Of a stretch of 64,000 nucleotides of DNA, positions 37,987 through 48,764 are shown piece after piece. Below the pieces are notes generated by a model. The model ran no database searches. It was given only the letters and a program-made list of their open reading frames with translations, and was not told the origin of the DNA. Numbering within the stretch: the stretch's first letter is position 1; every line of letters begins with the position of its first letter. Source of the DNA: Micrococcales bacterium (GTDB lineage: Bacteria; Actinomycetota; Actinomycetes; Actinomycetales; Microbacteriaceae); the NCBI GenBank assembly GCA_017306245.1, contig JAFKIY010000001.1:558001-622000 (forward strand). The letters are read 5' to 3'. Both the position numbers and the translations under genes were made by a program.

Positions 37987-38777
37987 CCCCCGGGACCAGC
38001 ACGGTCGGCGCCGCGATCGACGCGAAGAAGGCCACGGGTGGCTGCCTGATCGGTTACCTCCCCGTCGGGTTTCCCGACCTTGCGACGAGCATCGAGGCGG
38101 CTGTCGCGATCGCCGAGAACGGCGTGGATGTCATCGAGCTCGGCCTGCCGTACTCCGACCCGGTCATGGACGGCCCCGTCATCCAGAAAGCCACGCAGGC
38201 GGCGCTGGCCGGCGGGTTCCGCCTCGCCCACGCGTTCGAGGCAGTCCACGCCATCACCGAGCGCGTGCCCGTTCCCGTCGTGCTCATGACGTACTGGAAC
38301 CCCGTGATCCAGTACGGCGTCGACCGGTTCGCCGACGATCTCGTGGCCGCCGGAGGATCCGGGATCATCACGCCCGACCTCATCCCGGATGACGCCGCGG
38401 ACTGGTTCGCCGCATCCGACCGCACCGGACTCGACCGGATATTCCTTGCGGCACCCTCCTCGACCGATCACCGGTTGCGCATGATCACCGAGTCGTCCCG
38501 CGGATTCGTCTATGCCGTATCGACCATGGGAATCACGGGAGCGCGATCCGAAGTGGACAGCGCCGCCCGCGCGCTCGTCGGCCGCCTGCGCGACGCCGGT
38601 GCCGAGCGTGCATGCGTCGGCCTCGGCATCTCCTCGGCGCAGCAGGTGCGCGAGATCCTCGACTACGCGGACGGCGCGATCGTCGGCTCCGCGCTCGTCT
38701 CCGCGCTGGACGCGGGAGGGGTCGCGGAGCTTGCCCGCACGGCGTCCGCTCTGTCGGTCGGTACTAGGCTGATCTAG
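37983..38777 (+). CDS. trpA: Tryptophan synthase alpha chain
   Basis: Cleaves indole glycerol phosphate and passes indole to TrpB. 264 residues, a TIM barrel. Catalytic Glu and Asp lie in [19 protein letters not shown], with [28 protein letters not shown] and the phosphate-binding end [18 protein letters not shown] sits at the N-terminus. The start is GTG, overlapping the trpB stop. Confidence 0.97.
   Translation: MTPGTSTVGAAIDAKKATGGCLIGYLPVGFPDLATSIEAAVAIAENGVDVIELGLPYSDPVMDGPVIQKATQAALAGGFRLAHAFEAVHAITERVPVPVVLMTYWNPVIQYGVDRFADDLVAAGGSGIITPDLIPDDAADWFAASDRTGLDRIFLAAPSSTDHRLRMITESSRGFVYAVSTMGITGARSEVDSAARALVGRLRDAGAERACVGLGISSAQQVREILDYADGAIVGSALVSALDAGGVAELARTASALSVGTRLI
38765..38770 (+). 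promoter_or_regulatory. Candidate -10 box (TAGGCT) for lgt
   Basis: TAGGCT inside the last codons of trpA, about 38 nt before the lgt GTG, leaving a short leader with an AAAGG site. No clear -35 element. Confidence 0.4.
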
Positions 38778-38808
38778 CTCGCTCCCTCTTCGAAAGGCAC
38801 AACGGACA

Positions 38809-39918
38809 GTGTTCGGAATTCTGGCCCCGCTTCCCGCAAGCATCCCCAGCCCTGACTACTCATGGCAGGTTTTCAACTTCGGCACGTGGCTGCACGACAT
38901 CGGACTGACCTGGGTGACGATCCCCATCCCGATCCACACCTACGCGCTGTGCATCCTCGCGGGCATCATCGCCGCCACCATCCTCACCGCGTACCGCCTC
39001 AAGCAGCGCGGGGCCGACGCGGGGGTCGTTTTGGACATCGCGCTGTGGGCGGTGCCGTTCGGCATCATCGGCGGCCGTATTTTCCACGTCGTCACGCACC
39101 CGGACGACTACTTCGGGGCCGGGAAGGATCTGCTGAAAACCCTCTACATCTGGGAGGGCGGCATGGCTATTTTCGGGGCGCTCATCCTCGGCGCCGTGGG
39201 CACGCTCATCGGCTGCCGCCTCGCCGGCGTGCGGTTCTGGAGTTTCGCGGATGCCGTCGCCCCTGCCCTGCTGCTCGCGCAGGCGTTCGGCAGGCTCGGC
39301 AACTACTTCAACCACGAACTGTTCGGCCTGCCGACGAATCTCCCGTGGGGCCTCGAAATCGAGTCCACGAACCCCGCGTTCCCGGCAGGACTTCCCGCCG
39401 GCACGCTGTTCCACCCCACGTTCCTGTACGAGATCATCTGGAACCTCATCGGCGTCGCCGTGCTCCTGTACGTCGAGCGCCGCTGGCGGCTCGGCACAGT
39501 CACCGTCCCGTTCGTCGGCGTCGACGTCACGGCGCCCATCGCTGGCGCGTTCCGCCTCCAGTGGGGCAAGGTGCTCGGCTTGTACCTCATCTGGTACGGC
39601 GTCGGCCGCAGCTTCTTCGAGTCGATCCGAATCGACCCGAGCGAGATTTTTTTCGGCATCCGGACGAACGTGTGGGCCGCGTTCGGCGCGATCCTCGTCG
39701 GGCTCGTCATCATCATCGCGCAGTCGCGGCGGCACCCGGGGGTCGAACCGAGCCCGTACCTGCCCGGTCGCGAATGGTCGCCCGATGCTGTTGTACACTC
39801 TGAAGACGTTTACACGGACGCCGATTTCGAAGGCAATGACGGCTCGAAGTCATCCGAACCAGTTTCGTCGGTGAAAACGAAAGGCACCACGGTCGCCACA
39901 AGCGGTCGAGCTACGTAA
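38809..39918 (+). CDS. lgt: Prolipoprotein diacylglyceryl transferase
   Basis: Adds diacylglycerol to the lipobox cysteine of prolipoproteins. 369 residues with about seven membrane segments. The Lgt signature [13 protein letters not shown] with its essential Arg and Asn is near residues 162-174; [12 protein letters not shown] and [12 protein letters not shown] are further conserved pieces. The last ~50 residues are a hydrophilic, acidic, Ser/Thr-rich tail that E. coli Lgt lacks; such tails are common in actinobacteria. The start is GTG. It is placed directly after the trp genes, as in related genomes. Confidence 0.95.
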   Translation: MFGILAPLPASIPSPDYSWQVFNFGTWLHDIGLTWVTIPIPIHTYALCILAGIIAATILTAYRLKQRGADAGVVLDIALWAVPFGIIGGRIFHVVTHPDDYFGAGKDLLKTLYIWEGGMAIFGALILGAVGTLIGCRLAGVRFWSFADAVAPALLLAQAFGRLGNYFNHELFGLPTNLPWGLEIESTNPAFPAGLPAGTLFHPTFLYEIIWNLIGVAVLLYVERRWRLGTVTVPFVGVDVTAPIAGAFRLQWGKVLGLYLIWYGVGRSFFESIRIDPSEIFFGIRTNVWAAFGAILVGLVIIIAQSRRHPGVEPSPYLPGREWSPDAVVHSEDVYTDADFEGNDGSKSSEPVSSVKTKGTTVATSGRAT

Positions 39919-39980
39919 CAGTCCAGCGCATAAATCCGCGGCCCTCGGGTCGGCGTGGGCATCCATGGGCCAGTGACGTC

Positions 39981-40001
39981 CCTCCACTCTTTCCGGGAGG
40001 A
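39981..40001 (+). promoter_or_regulatory. gltB ribosome binding site with a possible covering hairpin
   Basis: GGGAGGA at 39995-40001 is a strong site 6 nt before the gltB ATG. CCTCC at 39981-39985 can pair with GGAGG at 39996-40000, which would mask it. The stem is only 5 bp, so its relevance is uncertain. Confidence 0.3.
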
Positions 40002-40007
40002 CAATTC

Positions 40008-43000
40008 ATGGTCCCCAGGCCGCCGCATTCGCGATTCAGCACGGTACCCGAGCCGCACGGGCTGTACGACCCTGCCTTCGAGAGGGACGCCTGCGGCCTG
40101 GCCATGGTCGCGACGCTGAGGGGGAGCGCGGGCCACGACATCGTGGATCTGGCGCTCTCCGCGCTGCGCAACATGGAACACCGGGGTGCCGTCGGATCCG
40201 ACGCGGGAACCGGCGATGGCGCGGGGATCATGACCCAGATCCCGGACGCGTTCCTTCGGCAGGTCGTGGAATTCGAGCTCCCCGCCGCCGGGCGCTACGC
40301 CGTCGGCGCCGCCTTTCTTCCCGTCGATCAGGCCGAACGGGCCGAGGTCGCGCGGCGCCTCGCGGAATTCGCGCGGGAGGAAGGTCTCACGGTCCTGGGC
40401 TGGCGCCGCGTGCCGGTTGATGCGAGCGTGCTCGGAAGCCTCGCGAGAGGGGCCATGCCCGCCATCGAGCAGCTTTTCCTCACCCACCCGAGCGCTTCCG
40501 GCATCGCGCTGGATCGCCTCGCGTTCCGGATGCGCAAACGTGCCGAGCGCGAACTCGACGTGTTCTTTCCCTCGTTGTCCTGCCGCACCCTCGTGTACAA
40601 GGGCATGGTTACGACGCTCCAGCTCGAACCGTTCTACCCGGACCTCTCCGACCCGCGATTCGCCTCGCGCCTGGCGCTCGTGCACTCGCGGTATTCCACG
40701 AACACGTTTCCGTCGTGGCCGCTCGCGCAACCGTTCCGGCTGCTCGCCCATAACGGAGAGATCAACACCGTTCAGGGCAACCGCAACTGGATGCGGGCCC
40801 GGCAGTCCCAACTGGAATCGAACCTTCTCGGCGATCTGGCGCCTCTCCTGCCGATCGTGACGCCGGGCGGAAGCGACTCCGCATCCTTCGATGAAGTCCT
40901 CGAGCTGCTCACGCTCGGGGGACGGTCCCTGCCGCACGCCATCATGATGATGATCCCCGAGGCGTTCGAGAATCAGGCGAACCTTGCCGACGATCGGCGG
41001 GCATTTTACGAATACCACTCCGGCCTCATGGAGCCGTGGGACGGCCCGGCGGCCATGGTGTTCACCGACGGCACGCTCGTGGGGGCGACCCTCGACCGCA
41101 ACGGCCTTCGGCCCGGCCGGTTCCTGGTCACCGAGGACGGCCTCGTGGTGCTCGCGAGCGAGATCGGCGTGCTCCAATTCGATCCCAGCCGGGTGGTCCG
41201 CAAGGGCAGGCTCCGGCCGGGAAAAATGTTCCTCGTCGACACCGAAGCGGGCCGACTGATCGAAGACGACGAGATCAAGCAGTCGCTCGCGGCGCAGCAG
41301 CCGTGGGGCGACTGGCTTCGCGACGGTCGGATCAACCTCCGGGACCTCCCGCAGCGCGAACACATCGTGCACACTCCGGCATCCGTCGGCCGCCGCCAGC
41401 GCACGTTCGGGTACACCGAGGAGGAGCTGAGGGTCCTCATCGCGCCCATGGCGAAGAATGGCGCCGAGCCGATCGGGGCGATGGGCACCGACACTCCGAT
41501 CGCGGTCCTCGCGGACCGACCCCGGCTCCTGTTCGACTATTTCACGCAGCAGTTCGCCCAGGTCACGAATCCGCCGCTCGACAGCATCCGCGAGGAAGTC
41601 GTCACCTCGATGTCGATGGGGCTCGGCCCGGAGCTGAACCTGCTGGATGCGACACCGGAGCACGCGTACCAGATCATCCTCGACTTCCCGGTCATCGACA
41701 ACGACGAGCTCGCGAAAATCCAGCACATCGATGCCTCGCCGGGCAGCCGCACGACGACGACCGTGCGCGGGCTGTACCGCGTCGACGATGGCCCGCGCGC
41801 GCTCGCGGACCGGCTTGCGGCGATGTGCGCCGAGGTCGACGACGCGATCGAACGCGGCGCCAAATACATCGTGCTGTCCGACCGCGACTCCACGAAGGAT
41901 CTCGCGCCGATTCCCTCGCTGCTCATGCTGTCCGCCGTCCACCATCACCTGATTCGGCGCGAGAACCGGCTGCGCGTCGGACTCATCGTGGAAGCGGGGG
42001 ATGTGCGGGAAGTCCACCACGTTGCCATGCTCGTCGGCTACGGCGCGTCCGCGATCAACCCGTACCTCGCGATGGAAACGGCGGAGCAGCTGGTACGCAG
42101 CGGAGATCTCGTCGGCGTGAGCTCCGAACAGGCGGTGGGCAACATCATCACGGCGCTGGGCAAGGGCGTTTTGAAGACGATGTCGAAAATGGGCATCTCG
42201 GTCGTGTCTTCCTACGCCGGCGCCCAGGCTTTCGAGGCGATCGGCCTGGCCCAGGATTTCGTCGACGAGTACTTCACCGGCACCACCTCCCGGCTCGGCG
42301 GCGTGGGCATGGACGTCATCGCGGCCGAGAACCTGGCCCGGCATCAGAGCGCATACCCGGATGAGGCCGCGAGCACCGTGCACGAGCACCTCGCACAGGG
42401 GGGCGAATACCAGTGGCGCAGGAGCGGCCCGCCGCACCTGTTCAACCCGGACACCGTGTTCCGGCTGCAACACTCCACGCGGGAACGCCGCTATGACATC
42501 TTCCGCGACTACACCCGGCTCGTGGACGAACAGTCCGGAAACCTCATGACCCTGCGGGGATTGTTCACGCTGCGCGAGGGGGAGCGGCCTGCCGTGCCGC
42601 TGGAAGAGGTCGAGTCGGTTCAGTCGATCGTGAAACGCTTCTCCACCGGCGCGATGAGTTACGGATCGATCAGCGAGGAAGCGCACGAGACGCTCGCGAT
42701 CGCCATGAACCGGTTGGGCGCGAGGAGCAACACGGGGGAGGGCGGGGAGACCGTGGAGCGACTGCTCGACCCCGAGCGCCGCAGCGCGATCAAGCAGGTC
42801 GCGTCGGCGCGATTCGGCGTGACGAGCCTGTATTTGACGAACGCGACGGATATCCAGATCAAGATGGCCCAGGGTGCGAAACCCGGAGAGGGCGGACAAT
42901 TGCCTCCCGCGAAGGTGTACCCGTGGATCGCCCGCACCCGGCACGCGACGGCAGGGGTCGGACTCATTTCGCCGCCACCGCACCACGACATCTATTCGAT

Positions 43001-44564
43001 CGAGGATTTGAAACAGCTCATCTTCGATCTCAAGCGCGCAAACCCGAACGCCAGAATCCACGTCAAGCTCGTGAGCCAGTCCGGGATCGGCGCCGTCGCG
43101 TCCGGCGTGGCCAAGGCCCTCGCCGACGTTGTTCTGGTCTCCGGTCACGATGGCGGCACGGGGGCGAGCCCGCTGTCCTCGCTCAAGCACGCCGGAACCC
43201 CGTGGGAGCTCGGACTTGCGGAAACCCAGCAGACGCTCATGGCGAACGGACTGCGGGACCGCGTCGTCGTGCAGGTCGACGGCCAGCTGAAGACCGGGCG
43301 CGATGTGATCGTGGCGGCATTGCTGGGCGCGGAGGAGTTCGGTTTCGCGACCGCGCCGCTCGTGGTCTCCGGTTGCGTCATGATGCGGGTGTGCCACCTC
43401 GACACGTGCCCGGTCGGCGTCGCCACGCAGAACCCGGAACTGCGCGCCCGATTCACCGGAAAACCCGAGTTCGTCGAGACATTCTTCGAATACCTCGCCG
43501 AGGAAGTGCGCGAGTACCTTGCCGCACTCGGATTCCGGAGCCTTGAGGAAGCGATCGGCCATCGTGAACTTCTGGACGTCGACAGGGCGATTTCGCACTG
43601 GAAAGCCGACGGCCTGGATCTCGCGCCGATCCTCGCCACCGGAAAGCACGATCCGGATGCGCCGCTGCGCCACCGGATCGACCAGGACCATGATCTGGCG
43701 GCGCACATCGACCGCACCCTCATCGCCCAGTGCGAGGGCGCCCTGGAGCGGCAGGAAAGCGTCGACATTTCGGCGACCGTGAAGAACACTGACCGCGCCG
43801 TCGGAACACTCCTTGGCCATGAGGTGACGGTGCGCCACGGAGAGCAGGGCCTGCCGGACGGAACCATCAGCATTGCGCTTGCCGGGACTGCCGGTCAATC
43901 GCTTGGCGCGTTCCTGCCGCGCGGAATTTCGCTCCACCTCGAAGGCGACGCCAACGACTACGTGGGCAAGGGACTGAGCGGAGGAACGGTATCGCTCCGC
44001 CCCCACCGCACGAGCGTGTTCCGCGCCGAACGCAACGTGATCGCGGGCAACGTCATCGGGTATGGCGCGACGAGCGGCCGCCTGTTCATCCGGGGCATCG
44101 TGGGCGAGCGCTTCCTGGTGCGCAACTCCGGCGCCTCCGCGGTCGTCGAGGGCGCCGGCGACCACGCGCTCGAGTACATGACGGGCGGCGTCGCCGTGAT
44201 CCTCGGTTCCGTGGGTCGAAACCTCGGCGCCGGCATGTCCGGAGGCACCGCGTACGTGTACCGGCTGCCCGCCGATCGAGTGAATCGGGATGCGCTGGAA
44301 CACGGCGAACTGCGGCTGGATCCGCTGGACCGCGCGGACGTCGAACTCCTGCGCGACCTGCTGCACCAGCATGTCGAGCACACCGGCTCGACGCTCGCCT
44401 CCGCCATGCTGGAGGATTTCGAGACGACCGCGTCGGAGTTCGTCCGGGTGCTTCCCCGTGACTTCGCGGCAGTGCTGGAGACGCGGGCGACAGCGGTCGA
44501 CGAAGGTCTCGACCCCGACGGCGCCGTCGTGTGGGAGCGCATCGTGGAGGTGACGGGTGGCTGA
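40008..44564 (+). CDS. gltB: Glutamate synthase large subunit
   Basis: GOGAT: glutamine + 2-oxoglutarate to 2 glutamate. 1518 residues. A 28-residue propeptide precedes the N-terminal nucleophile Cys29 ([11 protein letters not shown]), exposed by self-cleavage in this family. Then come the amidotransferase domain ([33 protein letters not shown]), the FMN/FeS synthase domain ([26 protein letters not shown] region, [20 protein letters not shown]), the 3Fe-4S cysteines in [15 protein letters not shown], and the C-terminal beta-helix with Gly-rich repeats. It overlaps gltD by 8 nt. A 1629-residue open frame on the opposite strand is a shadow. Confidence 0.97.
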   Translation: MVPRPPHSRFSTVPEPHGLYDPAFERDACGLAMVATLRGSAGHDIVDLALSALRNMEHRGAVGSDAGTGDGAGIMTQIPDAFLRQVVEFELPAAGRYAVGAAFLPVDQAERAEVARRLAEFAREEGLTVLGWRRVPVDASVLGSLARGAMPAIEQLFLTHPSASGIALDRLAFRMRKRAERELDVFFPSLSCRTLVYKGMVTTLQLEPFYPDLSDPRFASRLALVHSRYSTNTFPSWPLAQPFRLLAHNGEINTVQGNRNWMRARQSQLESNLLGDLAPLLPIVTPGGSDSASFDEVLELLTLGGRSLPHAIMMMIPEAFENQANLADDRRAFYEYHSGLMEPWDGPAAMVFTDGTLVGATLDRNGLRPGRFLVTEDGLVVLASEIGVLQFDPSRVVRKGRLRPGKMFLVDTEAGRLIEDDEIKQSLAAQQPWGDWLRDGRINLRDLPQREHIVHTPASVGRRQRTFGYTEEELRVLIAPMAKNGAEPIGAMGTDTPIAVLADRPRLLFDYFTQQFAQVTNPPLDSIREEVVTSMSMGLGPELNLLDATPEHAYQIILDFPVIDNDELAKIQHIDASPGSRTTTTVRGLYRVDDGPRALADRLAAMCAEVDDAIERGAKYIVLSDRDSTKDLAPIPSLLMLSAVHHHLIRRENRLRVGLIVEAGDVREVHHVAMLVGYGASAINPYLAMETAEQLVRSGDLVGVSSEQAVGNIITALGKGVLKTMSKMGISVVSSYAGAQAFEAIGLAQDFVDEYFTGTTSRLGGVGMDVIAAENLARHQSAYPDEAASTVHEHLAQGGEYQWRRSGPPHLFNPDTVFRLQHSTRERRYDIFRDYTRLVDEQSGNLMTLRGLFTLREGERPAVPLEEVESVQSIVKRFSTGAMSYGSISEEAHETLAIAMNRLGARSNTGEGGETVERLLDPERRSAIKQVASARFGVTSLYLTNATDIQIKMAQGAKPGEGGQLPPAKVYPWIARTRHATAGVGLISPPPHHDIYSIEDLKQLIFDLKRANPNARIHVKLVSQSGIGAVASGVAKALADVVLVSGHDGGTGASPLSSLKHAGTPWELGLAETQQTLMANGLRDRVVVQVDGQLKTGRDVIVAALLGAEEFGFATAPLVVSGCVMMRVCHLDTCPVGVATQNPELRARFTGKPEFVETFFEYLAEEVREYLAALGFRSLEEAIGHRELLDVDRAISHWKADGLDLAPILATGKHDPDAPLRHRIDQDHDLAAHIDRTLIAQCEGALERQESVDISATVKNTDRAVGTLLGHEVTVRHGEQGLPDGTISIALAGTAGQSLGAFLPRGISLHLEGDANDYVGKGLSGGTVSLRPHRTSVFRAERNVIAGNVIGYGATSGRLFIRGIVGERFLVRNSGASAVVEGAGDHALEYMTGGVAVILGSVGRNLGAGMSGGTAYVYRLPADRVNRDALEHGELRLDPLDRADVELLRDLLHQHVEHTGSTLASAMLEDFETTASEFVRVLPRDFAAVLETRATAVDEGLDPDGAVVWERIVEVTGG

Positions 44565-46011
44565 TCCGAAGGGTTTCCTCAAGACCAGGTCCCGCGAGCT
44601 TCCGCCGCGGCGGCCCGTTTCCGTTCGGCTTCTGGACTGGAAGGAAGTGTACGAACCGGGGGATGACACTGTGCTGCGGCGGCAGGCGGGCCGCTGCATG
44701 GACTGCGGGATTCCGTTCTGCCATCAGGGGTGCCCGCTCGGGAACCTCATCCCGGAGTGGAATGACCTGGTCCGCCGCGGTGAAGGCCGCGAGGCGAGCG
44801 AGCGACTGCACGCCACGAACAATTTCCCGGAGTTCACCGGGAGGCTCTGTCCCGCGCCGTGCGAGAGCTCCTGCGTTCTGGGCATCAGCCAGGAGCCGGT
44901 CACGATCAAGCTCGTCGAGCAGTCCATCATCGACACCGCGTGGGCCGAGGATTGGGTGCAGCCGCACCCGCCGGAGCGGCTCACCGGAAAGACGGTCGCC
45001 GTGGTCGGTTCGGGACCGGCGGGGCTCGCCGCGGCCCAGCAGCTCACCCGCGCGGGCCACACCGTCGCGGTGTTCGAGAGGGATGACCGGATCGGCGGGC
45101 TGCTGCGGTACGGCATCCCGGACTTCAAGCTGGAGAAGAAGCACATCGAGAACCGCCTCCGGCAAATGCAGGCCGAAGGCACGAGGTTCCGCGCGCGCGT
45201 GAACATCGGCGTTGACATTTCCTGGGCCGACTTGCGCGGCCGCTACGATGCCGTGGTGATCGCCACCGGGGCGCTCGTCCCTCGCGACCTGCCGATTCCC
45301 GGGCGGGAACTCGCCGGCGTCCATTTCGCCATGGACTACCTCGTGCAGCAGAACCATCGAGGCGCAGGAGACGACGTCAGCGGGCAGATCACGGCGGAAG
45401 GGCGCCACGTCGTGATTCTCGGCGGGGGCGATACGGGAGCTGACTGCCTCGGGACCGCGCACCGGCAGGGCGCTCTGTCCGTGACGACGCTGGCGATCGG
45501 AAAGCGCCCCCCCGGCGAACGCCCCGGGGAACAGCCCTGGCCCATGCACCCGTTGCTGTTCGAGGTGTCGAGCGCCCACGAGGAGGGCGGGCAGCGCGAG
45601 TTCCTGGCCTCCACCGTCGAGTTCCTGTCGAACGGTTCCGGAGAAGTGAGCGGCATCCGCATCGCGGAAACCGAATACCTCGACGGCCGGCGAGTGCCGA
45701 AATCCGGCACCGAACGCGAAATCCCCGCCGACCTGGTCCTTCTCGCCCTCGGATTCACCGGAACCGAAACTGCGGCGCTCGAATCCGATCTGAGCATCGG
45801 CAGCGAAGACGGGACGGTGCTTCGGGATTCCCAGTTCCAGACGAACACGCCGGGAGTGTTCGTCGCCGGCGATGCGGGACGGGGCGCTTCCCTCATTGTC
45901 TGGGCGATTGCGGAGGGACGTGCCGCGGCCGCCGCCGTCGACCGGTACCTTGAAGGTGACACGGAATTGCCCGCGCCCGTGCTGCCCACGGATCGCCCGA
46001 TCAGCCTGTGA
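44557..46011 (+). CDS. gltD: Glutamate synthase small subunit
   Basis: NADPH-oxidising subunit that feeds electrons to GltB. 484 residues. The N-terminal 4Fe-4S region has [16 protein letters not shown] and [15 protein letters not shown]. The FAD site is [17 protein letters not shown], the NADPH site [15 protein letters not shown], and the C-terminal FAD contact [20 protein letters not shown]. The start is GTG, with GGAGG at 44546-44550 inside gltB, so the two subunits are translationally coupled. Confidence 0.97.
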   Translation: MADPKGFLKTRSRELPPRRPVSVRLLDWKEVYEPGDDTVLRRQAGRCMDCGIPFCHQGCPLGNLIPEWNDLVRRGEGREASERLHATNNFPEFTGRLCPAPCESSCVLGISQEPVTIKLVEQSIIDTAWAEDWVQPHPPERLTGKTVAVVGSGPAGLAAAQQLTRAGHTVAVFERDDRIGGLLRYGIPDFKLEKKHIENRLRQMQAEGTRFRARVNIGVDISWADLRGRYDAVVIATGALVPRDLPIPGRELAGVHFAMDYLVQQNHRGAGDDVSGQITAEGRHVVILGGGDTGADCLGTAHRQGALSVTTLAIGKRPPGERPGEQPWPMHPLLFEVSSAHEEGGQREFLASTVEFLSNGSGEVSGIRIAETEYLDGRRVPKSGTEREIPADLVLLALGFTGTETAALESDLSIGSEDGTVLRDSQFQTNTPGVFVAGDAGRGASLIVWAIAEGRAAAAAVDRYLEGDTELPAPVLPTDRPISL

Positions 46012-46060
46012 CCACCCGACCCGGACATCACCACGCAATAAACACGAACGAAGGACACCA

Positions 46061-47494
46061 GTGAGACGCGCAAAGATCGTCGCAACCCTCGGCCCCGCAA
46101 CCTCCAGTTACGAGAACATCCGGGCCATCATCGACGCGGGCGTGGACGTGGCCAGGATGAACCTGAGCCACGGCACCTACGACGTCCACGAGGAGGTCTA
46201 CGCGAACGTCCGGAAGGCGGCGGACGCCTCCGGGCGGGCCGTCGCGGTGCTCGTCGACCTGCAGGGTCCGAAGATCCGGCTGGGAAAGTTCGAGGCCGGC
46301 CCCTACGAGCTTGCCGTCGGCGACGTGTTCCGCATCACGACGGAGGACATCGTGGGAAACAGGGACATTTCCTCGACCACTTACGAGGGGCTGCCCGCCG
46401 ATGTCAAGGCGGGGGACCCGATCCTCATCGACGACGGCAAGGTGACACTCCGCGTCACCGACACGGACGGAACGGTCGTGACGACGGTCGTCGAAGTGCC
46501 CGGCGCCGTGTCCAACAACAAGGGGATCAACCTTCCCGGCGTCGCCGTCAACGTGCCGGCCCTTTCGGAGAAGGACGAGGAGGACCTCCGGTGGGGGCTC
46601 GGCCTCGGCGCGGACCTCATCGCCCTGTCGTTCGTGCGCAGCGCCGACGACATAGTCCGCGTGCACGAGATCATGGCGGAGGAGGGGCGCAAGATTCCGG
46701 TGATCGCGAAGATCGAGAAGCCTCAGGCCGTCGACAATCTGGAAGCCATCATCGACGCTTTCGACGGCATCATGGTGGCCCGCGGGGATCTCGGGGTCGA
46801 GCTTCCGCTCGAAGCGGTGCCGATCGTGCAGAAGCGCGCCGTCGAACTGTGCCGCAGGATGGCGAAGCCTGTCATCGTGGCCACGCAAATGCTGGAATCG
46901 ATGATCTCCAGCCCGCGGCCCACACGGGCGGAAACCTCCGATGTGGCCAATGCGGTTCTGGATGGAACGGATGCCGTGATGTTGAGCGGAGAAACGAGCG
47001 TCGGAGAGTTCCCGGTCATCACCGTCCAGACGATGGCGCGCATCATCGAGTCGACGGAAGAGCACGGTCTCGACCGCATCTCGCCGCTTGGGACGAAACC
47101 GCGCACGCAGGGTGGAGCGGTCACGCTCGCGGCCGCGGAGGTCGCCGAATTCGTGGAGGCCAAATACCTGTGCGTTTTCACCCAGTCCGGCGACTCCGCG
47201 CGGCGAATGTCCCGCATCCGCTCTCGCATTCCGATGTTCGCGTTCACGCCCATCGAGGGCATCCGCCGCAGGATGGCGCTCACCTGGGGTATCCGCGCAT
47301 TCCTCGTCGACTCGGTGACCCACACGGACGCGATGTTCCGCCAGGTGGATGACACCCTGCTCGAGTTGGGGCTCGCCGAGGTGGGCGATGTCGTCGTCGT
47401 CATCTCCGGATCGCCTCCCGGGACGTCCGGCTCCACGAACGACATGCGCGTGCACCACATCGGCGACGCGTTGAAAGCGCCATCGCCGGCCTGA
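46061..47494 (+). CDS. pyk: Pyruvate kinase
   Basis: PEP + ADP to pyruvate + ATP. 477 residues. RRAKIVATLGPATSS at the N-terminus, DVARMNLSHGTYDVH, VLVDLQGPKIRLGKF, LIALSFVRSADD, the catalytic KIEKPQAVDNLEAI, FDGIMVARGDLGVEL and MLSGETSVGEFPV, then the C-terminal allosteric domain. The GTG start follows AAGGA at 46051-46055; upstream in-frame sequence lies inside gltD. The spacing from gltD is 49 nt. Confidence 0.96.
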   Translation: MRRAKIVATLGPATSSYENIRAIIDAGVDVARMNLSHGTYDVHEEVYANVRKAADASGRAVAVLVDLQGPKIRLGKFEAGPYELAVGDVFRITTEDIVGNRDISSTTYEGLPADVKAGDPILIDDGKVTLRVTDTDGTVVTTVVEVPGAVSNNKGINLPGVAVNVPALSEKDEEDLRWGLGLGADLIALSFVRSADDIVRVHEIMAEEGRKIPVIAKIEKPQAVDNLEAIIDAFDGIMVARGDLGVELPLEAVPIVQKRAVELCRRMAKPVIVATQMLESMISSPRPTRAETSDVANAVLDGTDAVMLSGETSVGEFPVITVQTMARIIESTEEHGLDRISPLGTKPRTQGGAVTLAAAEVAEFVEAKYLCVFTQSGDSARRMSRIRSRIPMFAFTPIEGIRRRMALTWGIRAFLVDSVTHTDAMFRQVDDTLLELGLAEVGDVVVVISGSPPGTSGSTNDMRVHHIGDALKAPSPA

Positions 47495-47511
47495 CCCGCA
47501 CGCGAATTCTG

Positions 47512-47594
47512 TGCCGGTGGTGGGACTTGAACCCACACGCCCTTTCGAGCAAAGCATTTTGAGTGCTCCGCGTCTGCCATTCCGCCACACCGGC
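47512..47594 (-). tRNA. tRNA-Leu (anticodon CAA)
   Basis: Minus-strand cloverleaf of 83 nt. The 7-bp acceptor stem is GCCGGTG/CACCGGC with discriminator A; the CCA end is not encoded. The D arm has GGCGGAATGGCAGACGC. The anticodon stem GAGCA/TGCTT encloses the loop CTCAAAA, giving CAA, which reads UUG. A long variable arm (GCTC-GAAA-GGGC stem-loop) marks the class II tRNAs, and the T arm is GTGGG-TTCAAGT-CCCAC. It sits in the gap between pyk and pdtaR. Confidence 0.96.
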
Positions 47595-47609
47595 GCACAG
47601 TACGTCAAA

Positions 47610-47615
47610 AGAGTA
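47610..47615 (-). promoter_or_regulatory. Candidate -10 box (TACTCT) for tRNA-Leu
   Basis: Minus-strand TACTCT about 15 nt upstream of the tRNA 5' end, leaving room for a short 5' leader to be removed by RNase P. No clear -35. Confidence 0.35.
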
Positions 47616-47649
47616 TCGCAGCGCCCGACGCCTTTCCGCCTCTTTCCCG

Positions 47650-47655
47650 TAGGCT
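47650..47655 (+). promoter_or_regulatory. Candidate leaderless -10 box (TAGGCT) for pdtaR
   Basis: TAGGCT ends 7 nt before the GTG at 47663, with no ribosome binding site between. Confidence 0.5.
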
Positions 47656-47662
47656 TTGAGTT

Positions 47663-48286
47663 GTGCCAGACGAGAATGCAGAAGCCCCAGCAGCCCGCCG
47701 CGTGGTCGTGGCGGAGGATGAGTCCCTGATCCGGCTCGACATCGTGGAGACGTTGCGCGACAACGGATTCGATGTCGTCGGCGAGGCTGGCGACGGCGAA
47801 GCGGCGGTGGCGCTGGCCAGGGAGCTTCGACCCGACCTCGTCGTCATGGATGTGAAAATGCCGAAGCTGGATGGAATTTCCGCGGCTGAGCAGCTCACGA
47901 AGGATCACGTCGCGCCGGTTGTTCTGCTCACTGCGTTCAGCCAGAAGGACCTCGTCGAGCGCGCGACGGAGGCTGGCGCGCTCGCCTACGTCGTCAAGCC
48001 GTTCACTCCGAGCGATCTGCTGCCGGCTATCGAGATCGCACTCGCCCGGTACGCGCAAATCGTGACGCTCGAGGATGAGGTCTCGGATTTGGTCGAACGA
48101 TTCGAGACCCGCAAGATCGTGGACAGGGCGAAGGGCCTCCTGAACGAGAAAATGGGGCTCTCCGAACCGGAGGCGTTCCGCTGGATCCAGAAAGCCTCCA
48201 TGGATCGCCGGCTCACCATGCACGACGTCGCCGTGGCGATCATCGATCAGCTCGCGCCGAAGAAGGGCGCGCCCCAGAAGGACTAG
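47663..48286 (+). CDS. pdtaR: ANTAR-domain response regulator (PdtaR type)
   Basis: 207 residues. The N-terminal receiver domain has acidic residues in VVAEDESLIRLDIV and the phospho-acceptor Asp63 in LVVMDVKMPKLDG, plus LLTAFSQKD (Thr switch) and YVVKPF (Lys). The C-terminal ANTAR RNA-binding domain (about 130-195) includes RKIVDRAKGLLNEKMGLSEPEAFRWIQ and MHDVAVAII. It resembles mycobacterial PdtaR, a transcription antitermination regulator activated by the kinase PdtaS. No histidine kinase gene is adjacent. The last 4 nt overlap the convergent thioesterase gene. Confidence 0.93.
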   Translation: MPDENAEAPAARRVVVAEDESLIRLDIVETLRDNGFDVVGEAGDGEAAVALARELRPDLVVMDVKMPKLDGISAAEQLTKDHVAPVVLLTAFSQKDLVERATEAGALAYVVKPFTPSDLLPAIEIALARYAQIVTLEDEVSDLVERFETRKIVDRAKGLLNEKMGLSEPEAFRWIQKASMDRRLTMHDVAVAIIDQLAPKKGAPQKD

Positions 48287-48687
48287 GCGTCCCGGAGGAT
48301 GTTCGTCATCCGCACGGTGGAGAGCCGGTTGCCGTCGTCGTCGGTCATGACGATTTCGTGGACGGTGATGGTGCGTCCGAGCGAGATCGCCGTGCAGGTG
48401 CCGGTCACCCAGCCGCTCGTGACCGAACGCGAGTGGCTCGCGCTGATCTCGATTCCCACCGCGTAACGTCCGGCGCCAGCGTGCAGGTGCGCTGCCGTGG
48501 ACCCGAGCGATTCGGCGAGCACGAGGTGCGCGCCGCCGTGCAGGATGCCGTATGGCTGGGTATTGCCCTCGACGGGCATCCGCGCGACCGCGAGGTTCGG
48601 GCTCGCTTCGATGAACTCGATGCCCATTTTCACGCCGAGGGCGCCGGCGGGCGCCGCAGGGTCAACGGCAGTGTCGGTGATGCGCAT
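48283..48687 (-). CDS. PaaI-family hotdog thioesterase
   Basis: 134 residues. Hotdog-fold thioesterase motifs: VEGNTQPYGILHGGAHLVLAES, where the HGG and nearby acidic residue form the active site in this family, YAVGIEISASHSRSVTSG, and TCTAISLGRTITVHEIVM near the end. The natural acyl-CoA substrate cannot be told from sequence. The gene runs toward pdtaR, and the two 3' ends overlap by 4 nt. No strong ribosome binding site or -10 box is evident upstream of the ATG. Confidence 0.88.
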   Translation of the reverse strand: MRITDTAVDPAAPAGALGVKMGIEFIEASPNLAVARMPVEGNTQPYGILHGGAHLVLAESLGSTAAHLHAGAGRYAVGIEISASHSRSVTSGWVTGTCTAISLGRTITVHEIVMTDDDGNRLSTVRMTNILRDA

Positions 48688-48751
48688 GATCTGACGAAAC
48701 CCTCAATTTCCTGACTGCCGCCGATGCTCCCGCCGTGACGGGGGCGGCGGC

Positions 48752-48757
48752 TAGGCT
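48752..48757 (+). promoter_or_regulatory. Candidate leaderless -10 box (TAGGCT) for polA
   Basis: TAGGCT ends 7 nt before the GTG at 48765, supporting that start over the in-frame GTG at 48735. Confidence 0.5.
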
Positions 48758-48764
48758 GACTCTC

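Noticed and set aside
39810..44699. A 1629-residue open frame on the minus strand across gltB
   Set aside because: It mirrors gltB codon by codon, has Arg/Asp/His-rich low-information composition typical of antisense frames in GC-rich DNA, and shows no domain. gltB on the plus strand has all catalytic motifs.
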